Shown here piece after piece: positions 1 to 6,471 of a stretch of DNA of 6,768 bases. The position numbers and the translations under genes were made by a program. The DNA is from Thermoplasmata archaeon (GTDB taxonomy: Archaea > Thermoplasmatota > Thermoplasmata > Thermoplasmatales > Thermoplasmataceae): contig JAKBRR010000094.1 in assembly GCA_021845325.1 (NCBI GenBank), forward strand, positions 1 to 6,768, given 5' to 3'. Within the stretch, counting starts at the first letter, position 1, and every line of letters begins with the position of its first letter. A model generated the notes under the pieces. It was given only the letters and a program-made list of their open reading frames with translations, did no database searches and was not told where the DNA came from.

Positions 1-707
1 AAAATATCAATAATTCCAAATTTCACTGCCTTAAATTTACTGGTTGAAGTTTTAGACTCACCAAATTCTCTGTCTTTATAAATATAGGGCACTTCTAAAA
101 TTTTATATTTATGTTTAATTAGCTCAAAACAAATCCTGATAAAGTATTCCCCATACCCTATAATAAACTTATTATCTTTTCTAATAATCGGCTTTATCCC
201 TATTTTGTCGATAACATTTCGCTTAATGGCAATAAATCCACTTGTATAATCTGTTACTTCTTTGCCAATTATAATTTTCCCAAATATTGATACAACAGTG
301 CTTCCTAACACCCGAAATCTACTTGAAATCATTTTTCCTCCCTCTACAAATCTGGATGCTATTACTGCATCATATTCTTCCAAGTTATTGAGCATGATAG
401 GCATTATGTCTGGAGGGTGAGAAAAATCCGCATCCATCCAAAAAATTGTTTCTCCGTGGCAGAGTTTAAGGCCATCCTGAAGGGCTGATGCTAGACACCC
501 ACTTTTTCTCTTTAAAAGGACTATATTCTCATCTTTTTTGATTTTCGATTCAACCAAAGATACTGTTTGGTCTGTGGAATTGTCATCGACTATTATTATC
601 TCCAGCTCGTAAGCCCTTAATGCCTGAAAGCTTTTGTCAATAATATTGATAATGTTCTCTGCTTCATTTTTAGTTGGAAGAATAATGGATATGCCCTTAT
701 TAGCCAA
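1..707 (-). CDS. Family 2 glycosyltransferase, dolichol-phosphate mannosyltransferase-like (partial, C-terminus off the left edge)
   Basis: This reading frame stays open from 707 to the window edge (235 codons). Its N-terminus ISIILPTKNEAENI is the opening of a GT-A fold GT2 enzyme. DDNSTDQT (residues 41-48) gives the nucleotide-binding aspartates. MDADFSHPP (91-99) carries the metal-binding DxD in the form typical of polyprenyl-phosphate mannose synthases, and ASRFVEGG and DYTSGF further match that family. By family knowledge it moves a hexose from a nucleotide sugar to a lipid phosphate at the cytoplasmic membrane face. The visible part is almost a full catalytic domain; a C-terminal membrane domain could lie outside the window. 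No ATG fits, so I chose TTG at 707-705, seven nt after GGTGA; TTG at 713 is in frame but too close to that site. It follows the GT4 gene directly and is probably translationally coupled to it. The sugar and acceptor cannot be told. Confidence 0.9.
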   Translation of the reverse strand, partial: MANKGISIILPTKNEAENIINIIDKSFQALRAYELEIIIVDDNSTDQTVSLVESKIKKDENIVLLKRKSGCLASALQDGLKLCHGETIFWMDADFSHPPDIMPIMLNNLEEYDAVIASRFVEGGKMISSRFRVLGSTVVSIFGKIIIGKEVTDYTSGFIAIKRNVIDKIGIKPIIRKDNKFIIGYGEYFIRICFELIKHKYKILEVPYIYKDREFGESKTSTSKFKAVKFGIIDI

Positions 708-714
708 AGTCAAT

Positions 715-719
715 TCACC
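715..719 (-). promoter_or_regulatory. Ribosome binding site of the GT2 gene, overlapping the GT4 stop
   Basis: The minus strand reads GGTGA here, and its last three bases are the TGA stop of the upstream GT4 gene. The distance to the TTG at 707 is seven nt, which decides the start codon chosen for the GT2 gene and suggests that termination and re-initiation are coupled. The site forms the end of a run of G residues (718-724). Confidence 0.55.
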
Positions 720-1848
720 CCCCCTTGAAACTTTTGGTACTTTCTTTATCCAGTAGATTAACAATTTTAGGTAATAAATGATCCATATCAAATTCTTCTT
801 TCTTAATCATCATTCTTGCATTGAATCTGTATTGTTCTATTATTGGTCTATTTTCATTGAGATTTCTTAAAATTGTTAAAAGCTCTTCCTTTGAATTTGG
901 ATCATAAACGAACCCACATTCATATTTCTTGATCAACTCAGATATACCAGCCCGGTTTGAAACTATAACGGTAGTATCTTGGGCCAGAGCCTCAAGCACC
1001 ACCCTACCAAACCCTTCTCTCTCATTTATGGATGGAAGGATCAAAGCGGCAGACTCCCTCATCTCCTCTTTTACTTTCTCGTCTGAAACTTCTCCAAGAA
1101 ATTCTACAGTTCTGTCAATTCCCTTTTTCTTAACCATGTCTTCGTAAAATGGACGCAAGTCACCGTCCCCTACTACTGTCAAACTGATCTCCCGGGGTAA
1201 CTTATCCTTTAAAGATTCAAAAAATAGGAGCAACTGATCTAACCCCTTGTAATTATGCGCCCTATCCAACCTTCCTACAAAAAGAATCTTTGAATCAATT
1301 TTCTTGGTTAAATTCACAGATTTATTCATATTAGACAGGAGTAGACCATTAAAATAAATTTTAACGAGCTTTCTCTTTTTCCTTATAATTTTCTCAAGCA
1401 ACAACTGATCGCTACTGTTTTGAACTAAGATTAGATCGGCTGAATTATAGGTAATCCTTGCAACTAATTTGAAAATCAACCTTGCCAACAAGCTCTGATA
1501 TGCCGAATGGAATATGATTAAAATTTTTAACTTTTTAACGGTTCTCTTTATGAGCAGAACATTTTCCATAACAGTAGGTCCATTAAAAACGATTGTGTCT
1601 ATTTTCTTTTCTCTTATAATTCTTATTATTTTACCAGGACTCACAATTTTATATCCTTGTAAACTAAAATGATAATTGGAATTTAAAATGTGTAAATTTT
1701 TAATCCCTTCGTTCCGAAATTCACCTGAATATGTAAAAACATAAATTTCATCAGCAATTTTGGACAATCCTAAGGAGAAATCGTATATGAATTTCTCATA
1801 CCCTCCAACGGCTGGGGGGAATGAGTCTGTATAGATTAAAATTCTCAT
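715..1848 (-). CDS. GT4-family glycosyltransferase (GT-B fold)
   Basis: This 377-residue protein has the usual GT4 length and layout. The N-terminal acceptor half begins MRILIYTDSFPPAVGG, with the glycine pair at residues 15-16 that is common in the family. The C-terminal donor half starts near residue 186 (KILFVGRLDRAHNYKGLD, with R193 and K201 placed for diphosphate binding). It then has VVGDGD (225-230) and the EX7E signature, E278 to E286. The family transfers a sugar from a nucleotide donor, with retention of configuration, at the cytoplasmic membrane face. No signal peptide or membrane helix is obvious. ATG at 1848 has a Shine-Dalgarno GAGGT seven nt upstream and lies five nt after the sulfatase gene. 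Its context suggests glycan assembly; perosamine or mannose as donor is only a guess. The gene ends in a seven-G run just before its TGA stop, a possible slippage site. Confidence 0.93.
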   Translation of the reverse strand: MRILIYTDSFPPAVGGYEKFIYDFSLGLSKIADEIYVFTYSGEFRNEGIKNLHILNSNYHFSLQGYKIVSPGKIIRIIREKKIDTIVFNGPTVMENVLLIKRTVKKLKILIIFHSAYQSLLARLIFKLVARITYNSADLILVQNSSDQLLLEKIIRKKRKLVKIYFNGLLLSNMNKSVNLTKKIDSKILFVGRLDRAHNYKGLDQLLLFFESLKDKLPREISLTVVGDGDLRPFYEDMVKKKGIDRTVEFLGEVSDEKVKEEMRESAALILPSINEREGFGRVVLEALAQDTTVIVSNRAGISELIKKYECGFVYDPNSKEELLTILRNLNENRPIIEQYRFNARMMIKKEEFDMDHLLPKIVNLLDKESTKSFKGG

Positions 1849-1853
1849 TTATC

Positions 1854-3215
1854 TTACCTCGAATAGATGTAAATTTCCTCTTCCATTTTTTTTATATTCT
1901 CATTTTTCGTGTTTGGATCTAAGATTAAACCCTCCTTAGTAATTTCTTCAATTTGTTTTGTATCCATGTTGATTGTGACCTTATATTTCCCATCAAAGGC
2001 AGACACACGGCGGCAATCGTATTTCTTCAAAAAATCTTCCCTTTGAGCGTTGTTTAATTTGTTTAGCATTGAGAGTGATTGTTCAACCCCAAAAGAATCG
2101 CAAAATACAATATCACTTGAATTGTTGAACTCGGTCATATCGCCCTCAACTATTCCTTTCATCAAGTAATAAATTTCCTTTGTAGAGATAGGAGCGTCAT
2201 GTGGGCGATTAAGATTCATTCCTTTTGAAGGTTTAATTACTAAGGGACACTTTATAATACTGTCATATTGAAAAATGCCATGACCATAAAAACCTTGTTC
2301 GTTAAGGGCTTGACCATGGTCAGAAGTGAAAATTAAAGTTGTATTATCAAGTAACTGCATATTCTTGAGAGTCTCCATTAAATTAGACATCATTGTTTTC
2401 AGTAGTATGGCTTCTGATTTGTATTTCTCCCTTATTTCCTTAAGAATTCCGTTTTTAATAGGTGAAACCCCGGCTAGATGTAAGTTCTGATTAAGTTTCA
2501 TATATTCATTAATTATATATGGCTCGTGGGCTTCCATAAAATTAATAAAAAGAAAAAATGGCTGTTCAAATGTGGAATTAGAAAGGTTTTGGATAATCCT
2601 GTCTGCCCCCTTTATTAAAGGATAGTTGTTGAATTTCCTAATCTTTTTTATTTTCATATAATCAAATCCAGACTTGACTATACCAGAAATACCCTCCTTT
2701 TTGTATATTTGTTTTAGAAGACCTTTTCCTTCGGGTGTATCACCAACTTTCCCCATGCCTAGCAACTCTTGGTTCTTAAGTTCGTAGGATATATCTGGAT
2801 AATATGTACTCAAATTAAATCCATAATTAAGCCCAGAGCCTGGGGAAAAATAGGCATTTGAAGCAAAAGAAACTGTATTATAACCTTCTCTTTGCGCAAT
2901 CCTCGCTATTAGATTTTCCTTGTTTGGCACCCCTTCCGTAGATATCTTTTCAAAAAGTTCTGGAGATTTCATATTCTTTGTTTCATGTACACCGTGAATA
3001 TCAGGAGATCTCCCCGTGAACATTGAAACATGTGAGGGTATGGTCCAATTGGAAGCAGAAATAGCATTGTTGTAGCTAATGGAGGGCTGACCTATTCCAT
3101 CGTATCTTGAAATTGAATCTTCAATATATTTCTGAAAATAGTCTTTCCTTAGAGTGTCTAAAACAATGAGAATAAAATTATTTGTATTGCCATTATGCAC
3201 GTCGGCTAATACCAT
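1854..3215 (-). CDS. Sulfatase/alkaline-phosphatase-superfamily protein without the sulfatase Cys
   Basis: FILIVLDTLRKDYF (residues 14-27) supplies the first metal-binding aspartate, D20. NWTIPSHVSMFTG (56-68) is the nucleophile loop, INFMEAHEPY (224-233) a substrate-pocket histidine, and FTSDHGQ (296-302) with GHG (311-313) the second metal site. Classical sulfatases need C/S-x-P-S-R; here the loop reads T58-I-P-S-H, so the formylglycine route is closed and the Arg is replaced by His. Thr nucleophiles are known in phosphoethanolamine and phosphoglycerol transferases of this superfamily, so it may act on a phosphodiester, though many glycan-cluster relatives of unknown substrate look like this. 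No signal peptide or membrane span is seen, which points to a cytoplasmic enzyme, unlike those membrane transferases. ATG 3215 has no Shine-Dalgarno and an in-frame TAA lies at 3225-3227. GTG at 3200 is an alternative start, 25 nt after an AT-rich TATA-like stretch. This is the first gene of the three-gene block. Confidence 0.9.
   Translation of the reverse strand: MVLADVHNGNTNNFILIVLDTLRKDYFQKYIEDSISRYDGIGQPSISYNNAISASNWTIPSHVSMFTGRSPDIHGVHETKNMKSPELFEKISTEGVPNKENLIARIAQREGYNTVSFASNAYFSPGSGLNYGFNLSTYYPDISYELKNQELLGMGKVGDTPEGKGLLKQIYKKEGISGIVKSGFDYMKIKKIRKFNNYPLIKGADRIIQNLSNSTFEQPFFLFINFMEAHEPYIINEYMKLNQNLHLAGVSPIKNGILKEIREKYKSEAILLKTMMSNLMETLKNMQLLDNTTLIFTSDHGQALNEQGFYGHGIFQYDSIIKCPLVIKPSKGMNLNRPHDAPISTKEIYYLMKGIVEGDMTEFNNSSDIVFCDSFGVEQSLSMLNKLNNAQREDFLKKYDCRRVSAFDGKYKVTINMDTKQIEEITKEGLILDPNTKNENIKKMEEEIYIYSR
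1856..1860 (-). promoter_or_regulatory. Ribosome binding site of the GT4 gene
   Basis: GAGGT on the minus strand lies seven nt before ATG 1848 and runs into the TAA stop of the sulfatase gene (1854-1856). It supports the GT4 start and coupled translation of the two genes in one message. Confidence 0.6.
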
Positions 3216-3285
3216 GTGATTTAATTAATTTTTGGTACTCATTTAGTTCCGATTTTACCTTTTTTTCAATTTTACTGACGGACAT
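3193..3285 (-). other. Possible short ORF (30 codons) overlapping the sulfatase start
   Basis: An ATG at 3285 opens a 30-residue frame, MSVSKIEKKVKSELNEYQ followed by KLIKSHGISRRA, ending at a TAA inside the first codons of the sulfatase gene (23 nt overlap). It is rich in Lys and Glu and looks helical. I do not recognise it. There is no good ribosome binding site and no start-proximal TATA box that I can defend. It may be a leader peptide, the remains of a gene cut by the neighbouring insertion, or chance. Being too short for a family match, it is listed only so that it can be checked. Confidence 0.15.
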
Positions 3286-3329
3286 AGCTGCCCGCTGAAC
3301 AAAAAAGTATTTTCATGAGGACATAATAA

Positions 3330-3899
3330 AAGTACACGGTACTTCCGGGAGAGATTAATGTTGAGAATTATATATTTGAACTGAAAGCACTATCATTAAA
3401 CTTACAGGCGAAATTGAAACACGCAGAGGTGAGATCGAATCTCTAAAAAAGAAATTCCTTTTTTAAGAGAATCCAAACACCACCCTCGAGACAGATGATC
3501 AGATCGAAGATAAAAAATCTACCTGGAAAGAGAGGTTCATCCAGGTGGCACAGAGGTGCAGCAAGGGTAATGGGAGAACCAAATGAGATCATCCATGTGA
3601 CGGTGGAAAGTTGCGCCAACTGCAGCCATGCTCTGGATGCTCTCATACATAAAGAGAAGAGGAAAATATTGGACATACTGCCACCACGGAATACAACGAT
3701 GGGTGAATATGATCTTGATGTGTGAGAGTGAAGCAACTGAGGCACCAAGGTCAGGGTGAAACATAAAAACTTTCCAAATAGGAGTGATATGGGTATATAT
3801 CTCCTGTACTACATCACCATGCTGAAATACAATCTCCGTGGTCAAATATGAACGGTTGAGGAATTCCTGAAGATCAACAACTATCTTGATCTACTTTAA
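3330..3899 (+). pseudogene. Decayed N-terminal part of an IS66-type transposase
   Basis: The translation, allowing two frame changes, gives the N-terminal layout of an IS66-family transposase. A coiled-coil-like segment (ELKALSLNLQAK, then GEIETRRGEIESLKKK) is followed by a TPPSRQ motif, the family's PPS region. A basic stretch GKRGSSRWHRGAA comes next. The first Cys pair is VESCANC (TGC codons at 3612 and 3621), with a KRKILDILPP linker and then EYDLDV before the second pair. The frame shifts near 3405-3413 and returns at a T run at 3459-3464. TGA codons at 3723, 3729, 3738 and 3849 interrupt it, and TAA ends it at 3897. The codons at 3729 and 3738 fall where the second CxxC pair is expected (E-x-S-N-x-G). 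GIYLLYYITMLKYNLRG downstream matches the family's start of the next domain. The catalytic DDE domain is missing, so it cannot transpose by itself. Minus-strand open frames here are shadows. Confidence 0.72.
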
Positions 3900-3923
3900 A
3901 TCCCTTTGATATAAATAGTAGAT
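3889..3923. repeat. Short inverted repeat after the gmd gene
   Basis: The arms ATCTACT (3889-3895) and AGTAGAT (3917-3923) are perfect inverted copies of seven bases around an AT-rich 21 nt loop. The repeat lies about 40 nt beyond the gmd stop, at the broken end of the transposase remnant. It could mark a transcript end or an old element edge. The stem is short and chance is a fair explanation. Confidence 0.2.
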
Positions 3924-3963
3924 AGATCTCGATAATTTTTAGTCCAATCCATTATATTACCTT

Positions 3964-5019
3964 TTAAGTTTTGATACTATACCTCACAGACGCCAGATTC
4001 ACATCTTCCTTATAGGATGGTGCATCCCATACTACCTCTTTCCCTGAAATATAATCCGACCATCTTCTAAGGTCCTCTTTATACATAATCTCAATCAAAT
4101 CTTTAAATGTGGTTCTAGGACTCCATCCTAAATCATCCTTCGCCTTTGTGTTATCACCTACTAGTTCATTTACATCATTTACTCTATTCAGTTTTTTGTC
4201 CACACTTAGAAAATCGTCCGCGGAGAGACCAGCAATGTCAAAAGTCAAGTCTACTAGTTCTCTGACTGAATGCCCCTCACCCGTCGCAATTACATAATTA
4301 TTTGGGATATCTTGTTGAAGGATTAGCCACATTGCTTCAACATAGTCTTTGGCAAATCCCCAGTCTCTAATTGCATATAAATTCCCTAACTTTAGTTCGC
4401 TTTGCAGTCCCAGCTTGATTTTAGCAACTGCGTTGGTTACCTTCCTAGTTACAAATTCCATTCCCCGTATGGGTGACTCATGATTAAATAGAATACCATT
4501 GGAAATGAAAATTTTGTATCCTTTTCGATATATTTGTGACATCCAGTAGGAATAAAGCTTAGCAGCCGCATATGGGCTTTCAGGAGCGAATAAAGAACTT
4601 TCCGATTGTATTTTTGAAGATTCATTTCCGAATAATTCGCTTGTTGATGCTTGATACACCTTTACATCAATGTTTAATATTCTAATAGCCTCAAGTACAC
4701 GCGCGGTACCAAGACCAGTAACATCGCTAGTTGATAAAGGTTCTTCGAATGATCTACCAACAAAGCTTTGAGCGGCTAGATGGTATATTTCATCAGGATT
4801 AGCATATCTAACAGCTTCAATTACCGAACTTAGATCTGAAAGGTCCATAGAAATCAATTCAACATTCTTCAAAACATCAACATATTGAAGTCTCCAGAAA
4901 TTTGGTGTAGATGTTCTTCGAAAAGTACCAAAGACTTTGTAACCTTTATCCACTAGTAATTTGGCAAGGTATGCCCCATCTTGACCAGTTATTCCAGTAA
5001 TCAATGCTCGTTTAGTCAT
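3964..5019 (-). CDS. gmd: GDP-mannose 4,6-dehydratase
   Basis: This enzyme converts GDP-D-mannose to GDP-4-keto-6-deoxy-D-mannose, the branch point for GDP-fucose, GDP-rhamnose and GDP-perosamine. The 351-residue protein has the family length and is an extended short-chain dehydrogenase. The NAD(P)-binding G-x-x-G-x-x-G is at residues 9-15 (GITGQDG). The catalytic set is T126 and E128 in ASTSELFG, and Y150-x-x-x-K154 in ESPYAAAK. NGILFNHESPIRG (174-186), RDWGFAKDYVEAMW (218-231) and GDNTKAKDDLGW (288-299) are typical of GMD rather than of other sugar epimerases. The ATG is preceded by a near-perfect Shine-Dalgarno (5029-5037) and lies 21 nt after the aminotransferase gene, so the two form an operon. 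No clear cofactor or active-site loss is seen. A related GDP-sugar dehydratase with different output is possible but less likely. Confidence 0.95.
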   Translation of the reverse strand: MTKRALITGITGQDGAYLAKLLVDKGYKVFGTFRRTSTPNFWRLQYVDVLKNVELISMDLSDLSSVIEAVRYANPDEIYHLAAQSFVGRSFEEPLSTSDVTGLGTARVLEAIRILNIDVKVYQASTSELFGNESSKIQSESSLFAPESPYAAAKLYSYWMSQIYRKGYKIFISNGILFNHESPIRGMEFVTRKVTNAVAKIKLGLQSELKLGNLYAIRDWGFAKDYVEAMWLILQQDIPNNYVIATGEGHSVRELVDLTFDIAGLSADDFLSVDKKLNRVNDVNELVGDNTKAKDDLGWSPRTTFKDLIEIMYKEDLRRWSDYISGKEVVWDAPSYKEDVNLASVRYSIKT

Positions 5020-5028
5020 TTTTACTTC

Positions 5029-5037
5029 TCACCTCCT
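5029..5037 (-). promoter_or_regulatory. Strong ribosome binding site of gmd
   Basis: AGGAGGTGA on the minus strand lies nine nt before ATG 5019. It is the best Shine-Dalgarno in the window. Together with the 21 nt gap it fixes the gmd start and shows that gmd is an internal operon gene. Confidence 0.75.
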
Positions 5038-5040
5038 GGT

Positions 5041-6159
5041 CTATTTTCCTTTAAAATAATTTTCGATTTCAGAACAAACCTGAACCACTTCTTCCTCACT
5101 AAGAAGATTTCCAGATGGAAGATTAATTCCTTCATTTGACAGTTGGTCGGCAACGGGATATGATTCGCTTGCATATCTTTGACTATAGTAAGGTTGCTTA
5201 TGGATGGGATAGAAAAAAGTCCTCGTTTCGATTCCCTTTCCTTCAAGGTATTTCATAAAACTGTTTCTATGTTTTTCGTCCACGAGGATGGAATACATCC
5301 AGTACACGTTCTTTGCCCACTTTTCTTCTGCTGGAAGTGTTATCTTATTTTCGTCAGATAATTTAGAAAGCAATTCATTATATAATTTGGCATTATTTCT
5401 TCTCTTCTTAACCAATTTATCTATCTTTTTAACCTGCGACACTCCCAGTGCTGCCTGTAATGCGGACATACGATATCCATATCCAAGTTCCTCATGCCAA
5501 AAGTGTTTTCCTTCTTTACCGAAGGCATGTGCTCTAAGCCAGGCCATTCTTTCAGCTAAATCCTTATCATTTGTTATGTTCATACCACCTTCTCCGGTTG
5601 TTATTATTTTGTTTGCGTAAAAACTAAAAGAACCTACATTGCTAAAGGTCCCTACCTTTTTTCCATTAATTTCAGCTCCATGTGCTTCAGCAGAATCTTC
5701 TATGACCAAAAGGTTTCTCTCACTTGCGAATTCGTTCACTCTAATCATATTTTCCGGATGACCATATATATGGACACCCATGATTGCCTTTGTTTTATCA
5801 GTAATTTTTCGCGCTAAATCTTCCAAGTCCATTGTCCAGGTAATTTTGTTTGCATCAACTAGTTTTACCCTTAATCCCAAATATTCTGCAGCATTTATGG
5901 TTGCTATCATTGTGAATGTAGGCATAATAATTTCATCATTTTGTTTTAGACCTAAGGAAGCAAGTGCAAGATGAAGCGCTGTCGTACCACTATTTGTTGT
6001 AACTCCATATTTTGCATTCTGATAACTTGAAAAAGCCCTTTCAAAGTTCAGTACATCCTCACCTAAGGAACTGACCCATCCAGACCTTAAGCACCTTGTT
6101 ACAGATTCAATATCATCCTCTTCAATTAATGGAGAACTAACAGGTATACCTATCTTCAT
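5041..6159 (-). CDS. per: DegT/DnrJ/EryC1-family aminotransferase, probable GDP-perosamine synthase
   Basis: By family this PLP enzyme transfers an amino group from glutamate to the 4-keto carbon of GDP-4-keto-6-deoxymannose, giving GDP-perosamine. From the start used here (372 residues) it shows SGWVSSLG (26-33), NSGTTALHLA (56-65), VIEDSAEAHGA (152-162, with D155 for the PLP ring nitrogen) and FYANKIITTGEGGM (180-193), where K184 is the PLP lysine. It ends with GYRMSALQAALG (228-239) and FFYPIHKQPYY (315-325). The retained lysine argues against a ColD-type 3-dehydratase, in which it is His. The adjacent gmd supplies the expected substrate, which favours perosamine over dTDP- or UDP-sugar aminotransferases. 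The frame also has ATG at 6174, adding MRFTA. I prefer ATG 6159 because a TATA-like box lies 26 nt upstream (leaderless start) and MKIGIPVSSP is the usual N-terminus. Substrate assignment rests on context and motifs. Confidence 0.88.
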   Translation of the reverse strand: MKIGIPVSSPLIEEDDIESVTRCLRSGWVSSLGEDVLNFERAFSSYQNAKYGVTTNSGTTALHLALASLGLKQNDEIIMPTFTMIATINAAEYLGLRVKLVDANKITWTMDLEDLARKITDKTKAIMGVHIYGHPENMIRVNEFASERNLLVIEDSAEAHGAEINGKKVGTFSNVGSFSFYANKIITTGEGGMNITNDKDLAERMAWLRAHAFGKEGKHFWHEELGYGYRMSALQAALGVSQVKKIDKLVKKRRNNAKLYNELLSKLSDENKITLPAEEKWAKNVYWMYSILVDEKHRNSFMKYLEGKGIETRTFFYPIHKQPYYSQRYASESYPVADQLSNEGINLPSGNLLSEEEVVQVCSEIENYFKGK

Positions 6160-6180
6160 GGCGGTAAATCGCATGTCTCT

Positions 6181-6192
6181 TAATATACATTT
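6181..6192 (-). promoter_or_regulatory. TATA-like promoter of the perosamine synthase-gmd operon
   Basis: The minus strand reads AAATGTATATTA, with A-rich bases before it as in an archaeal BRE/TATA pair. Its centre is about 26 nt from ATG 6159 and only about 11 nt from ATG 6174. That distance suits a leaderless transcript beginning at 6159, which is also consistent with the lack of a Shine-Dalgarno. No operator could be recognised. Confidence 0.5.
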
Positions 6193-6236
6193 CTTAACAT
6201 GACATTTTCAAGATAAGCTAAAAATTAGAAGATAGT

Positions 6237-6449
6237 TCAGCTAGTTATTGCAGTTGTGAATTTTGCAATTTCCATGATCCTGTTCTCATAGGGTATAGAC
6301 TGCTGAAGGAATGGGACATTTCCACTCTTCCATTTTTCTATTACTGATCCAACTGTATCTTTGGATATATCCATTTCGTCACCAATATTTCTTAGGGTTA
6401 TCCCTTCTAGGTGGAATGTTATAATTTTTTTAGATTCTTTTAATCGCAT
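6237..6449 (-). CDS. Short helix-turn-helix protein, possibly a truncated Thermoplasmata-type DNA-binding protein
   Basis: The 70-residue product begins MRLKESKKIITFHLEGITL and holds one clear helix-turn-helix at about residues 17-41 (LRNIGDEMDISKDTVGSVIEKWKSG). This is of the Homeodomain-like type found in resolvases, transposase N-termini and small regulators. FLQQSIPYENRIMEIAKF follows, then the frame stops. The pattern reminds me of proteins with the same opening that are repeated in Thermoplasmata genomes and often longer; this is from memory and unverified. If that is right, this copy has lost its C-terminal part, and no continuation is visible in the 62 nt after its stop. A TATA box 27 nt before the ATG supports expression and this start. 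It could regulate the operon downstream, but nothing in the sequence shows that. Confidence 0.6.
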   Translation of the reverse strand: MRLKESKKIITFHLEGITLRNIGDEMDISKDTVGSVIEKWKSGNVPFLQQSIPYENRIMEIAKFTTAITS

Positions 6450-6471
6450 GAATGATATATATTAATTCTAC

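Noticed and set aside
929..1147. Plus-strand open frame of 72 codons opposite the GT4 gene
   Set aside because: It is antisense to the conserved donor domain, including EX7E, and has no start signals of its own. The same holds for the plus-strand frames within 4109-4297 and 5179-5974.
1854..3215. Calling this gene a true arylsulfatase
   Set aside because: The C/S-x-P-S-R motif needed for formylglycine formation is absent (T-I-P-S-H), so sulfatase activity cannot be claimed.
3443..3845. Two minus-strand open frames of about 100 codons over the transposase remnant
   Set aside because: They lie opposite the recognisable IS66-type frame, have compositions unlike their neighbours (rich in His, Cys and Trp) and match no family I know, so they are shadows.
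3465..3896. An intact, recoded transposase using TGA as a sense codon
   Set aside because: Two frame changes, the missing DDE domain and apparent TGA stops in the GT4 and HTH genes make decay far more likely. It is kept only as a finding to test.
5022..5246. Minus-strand open frame of 74 codons inside the aminotransferase gene
   Set aside because: It lies in another frame of a well-supported gene and shows no domain.
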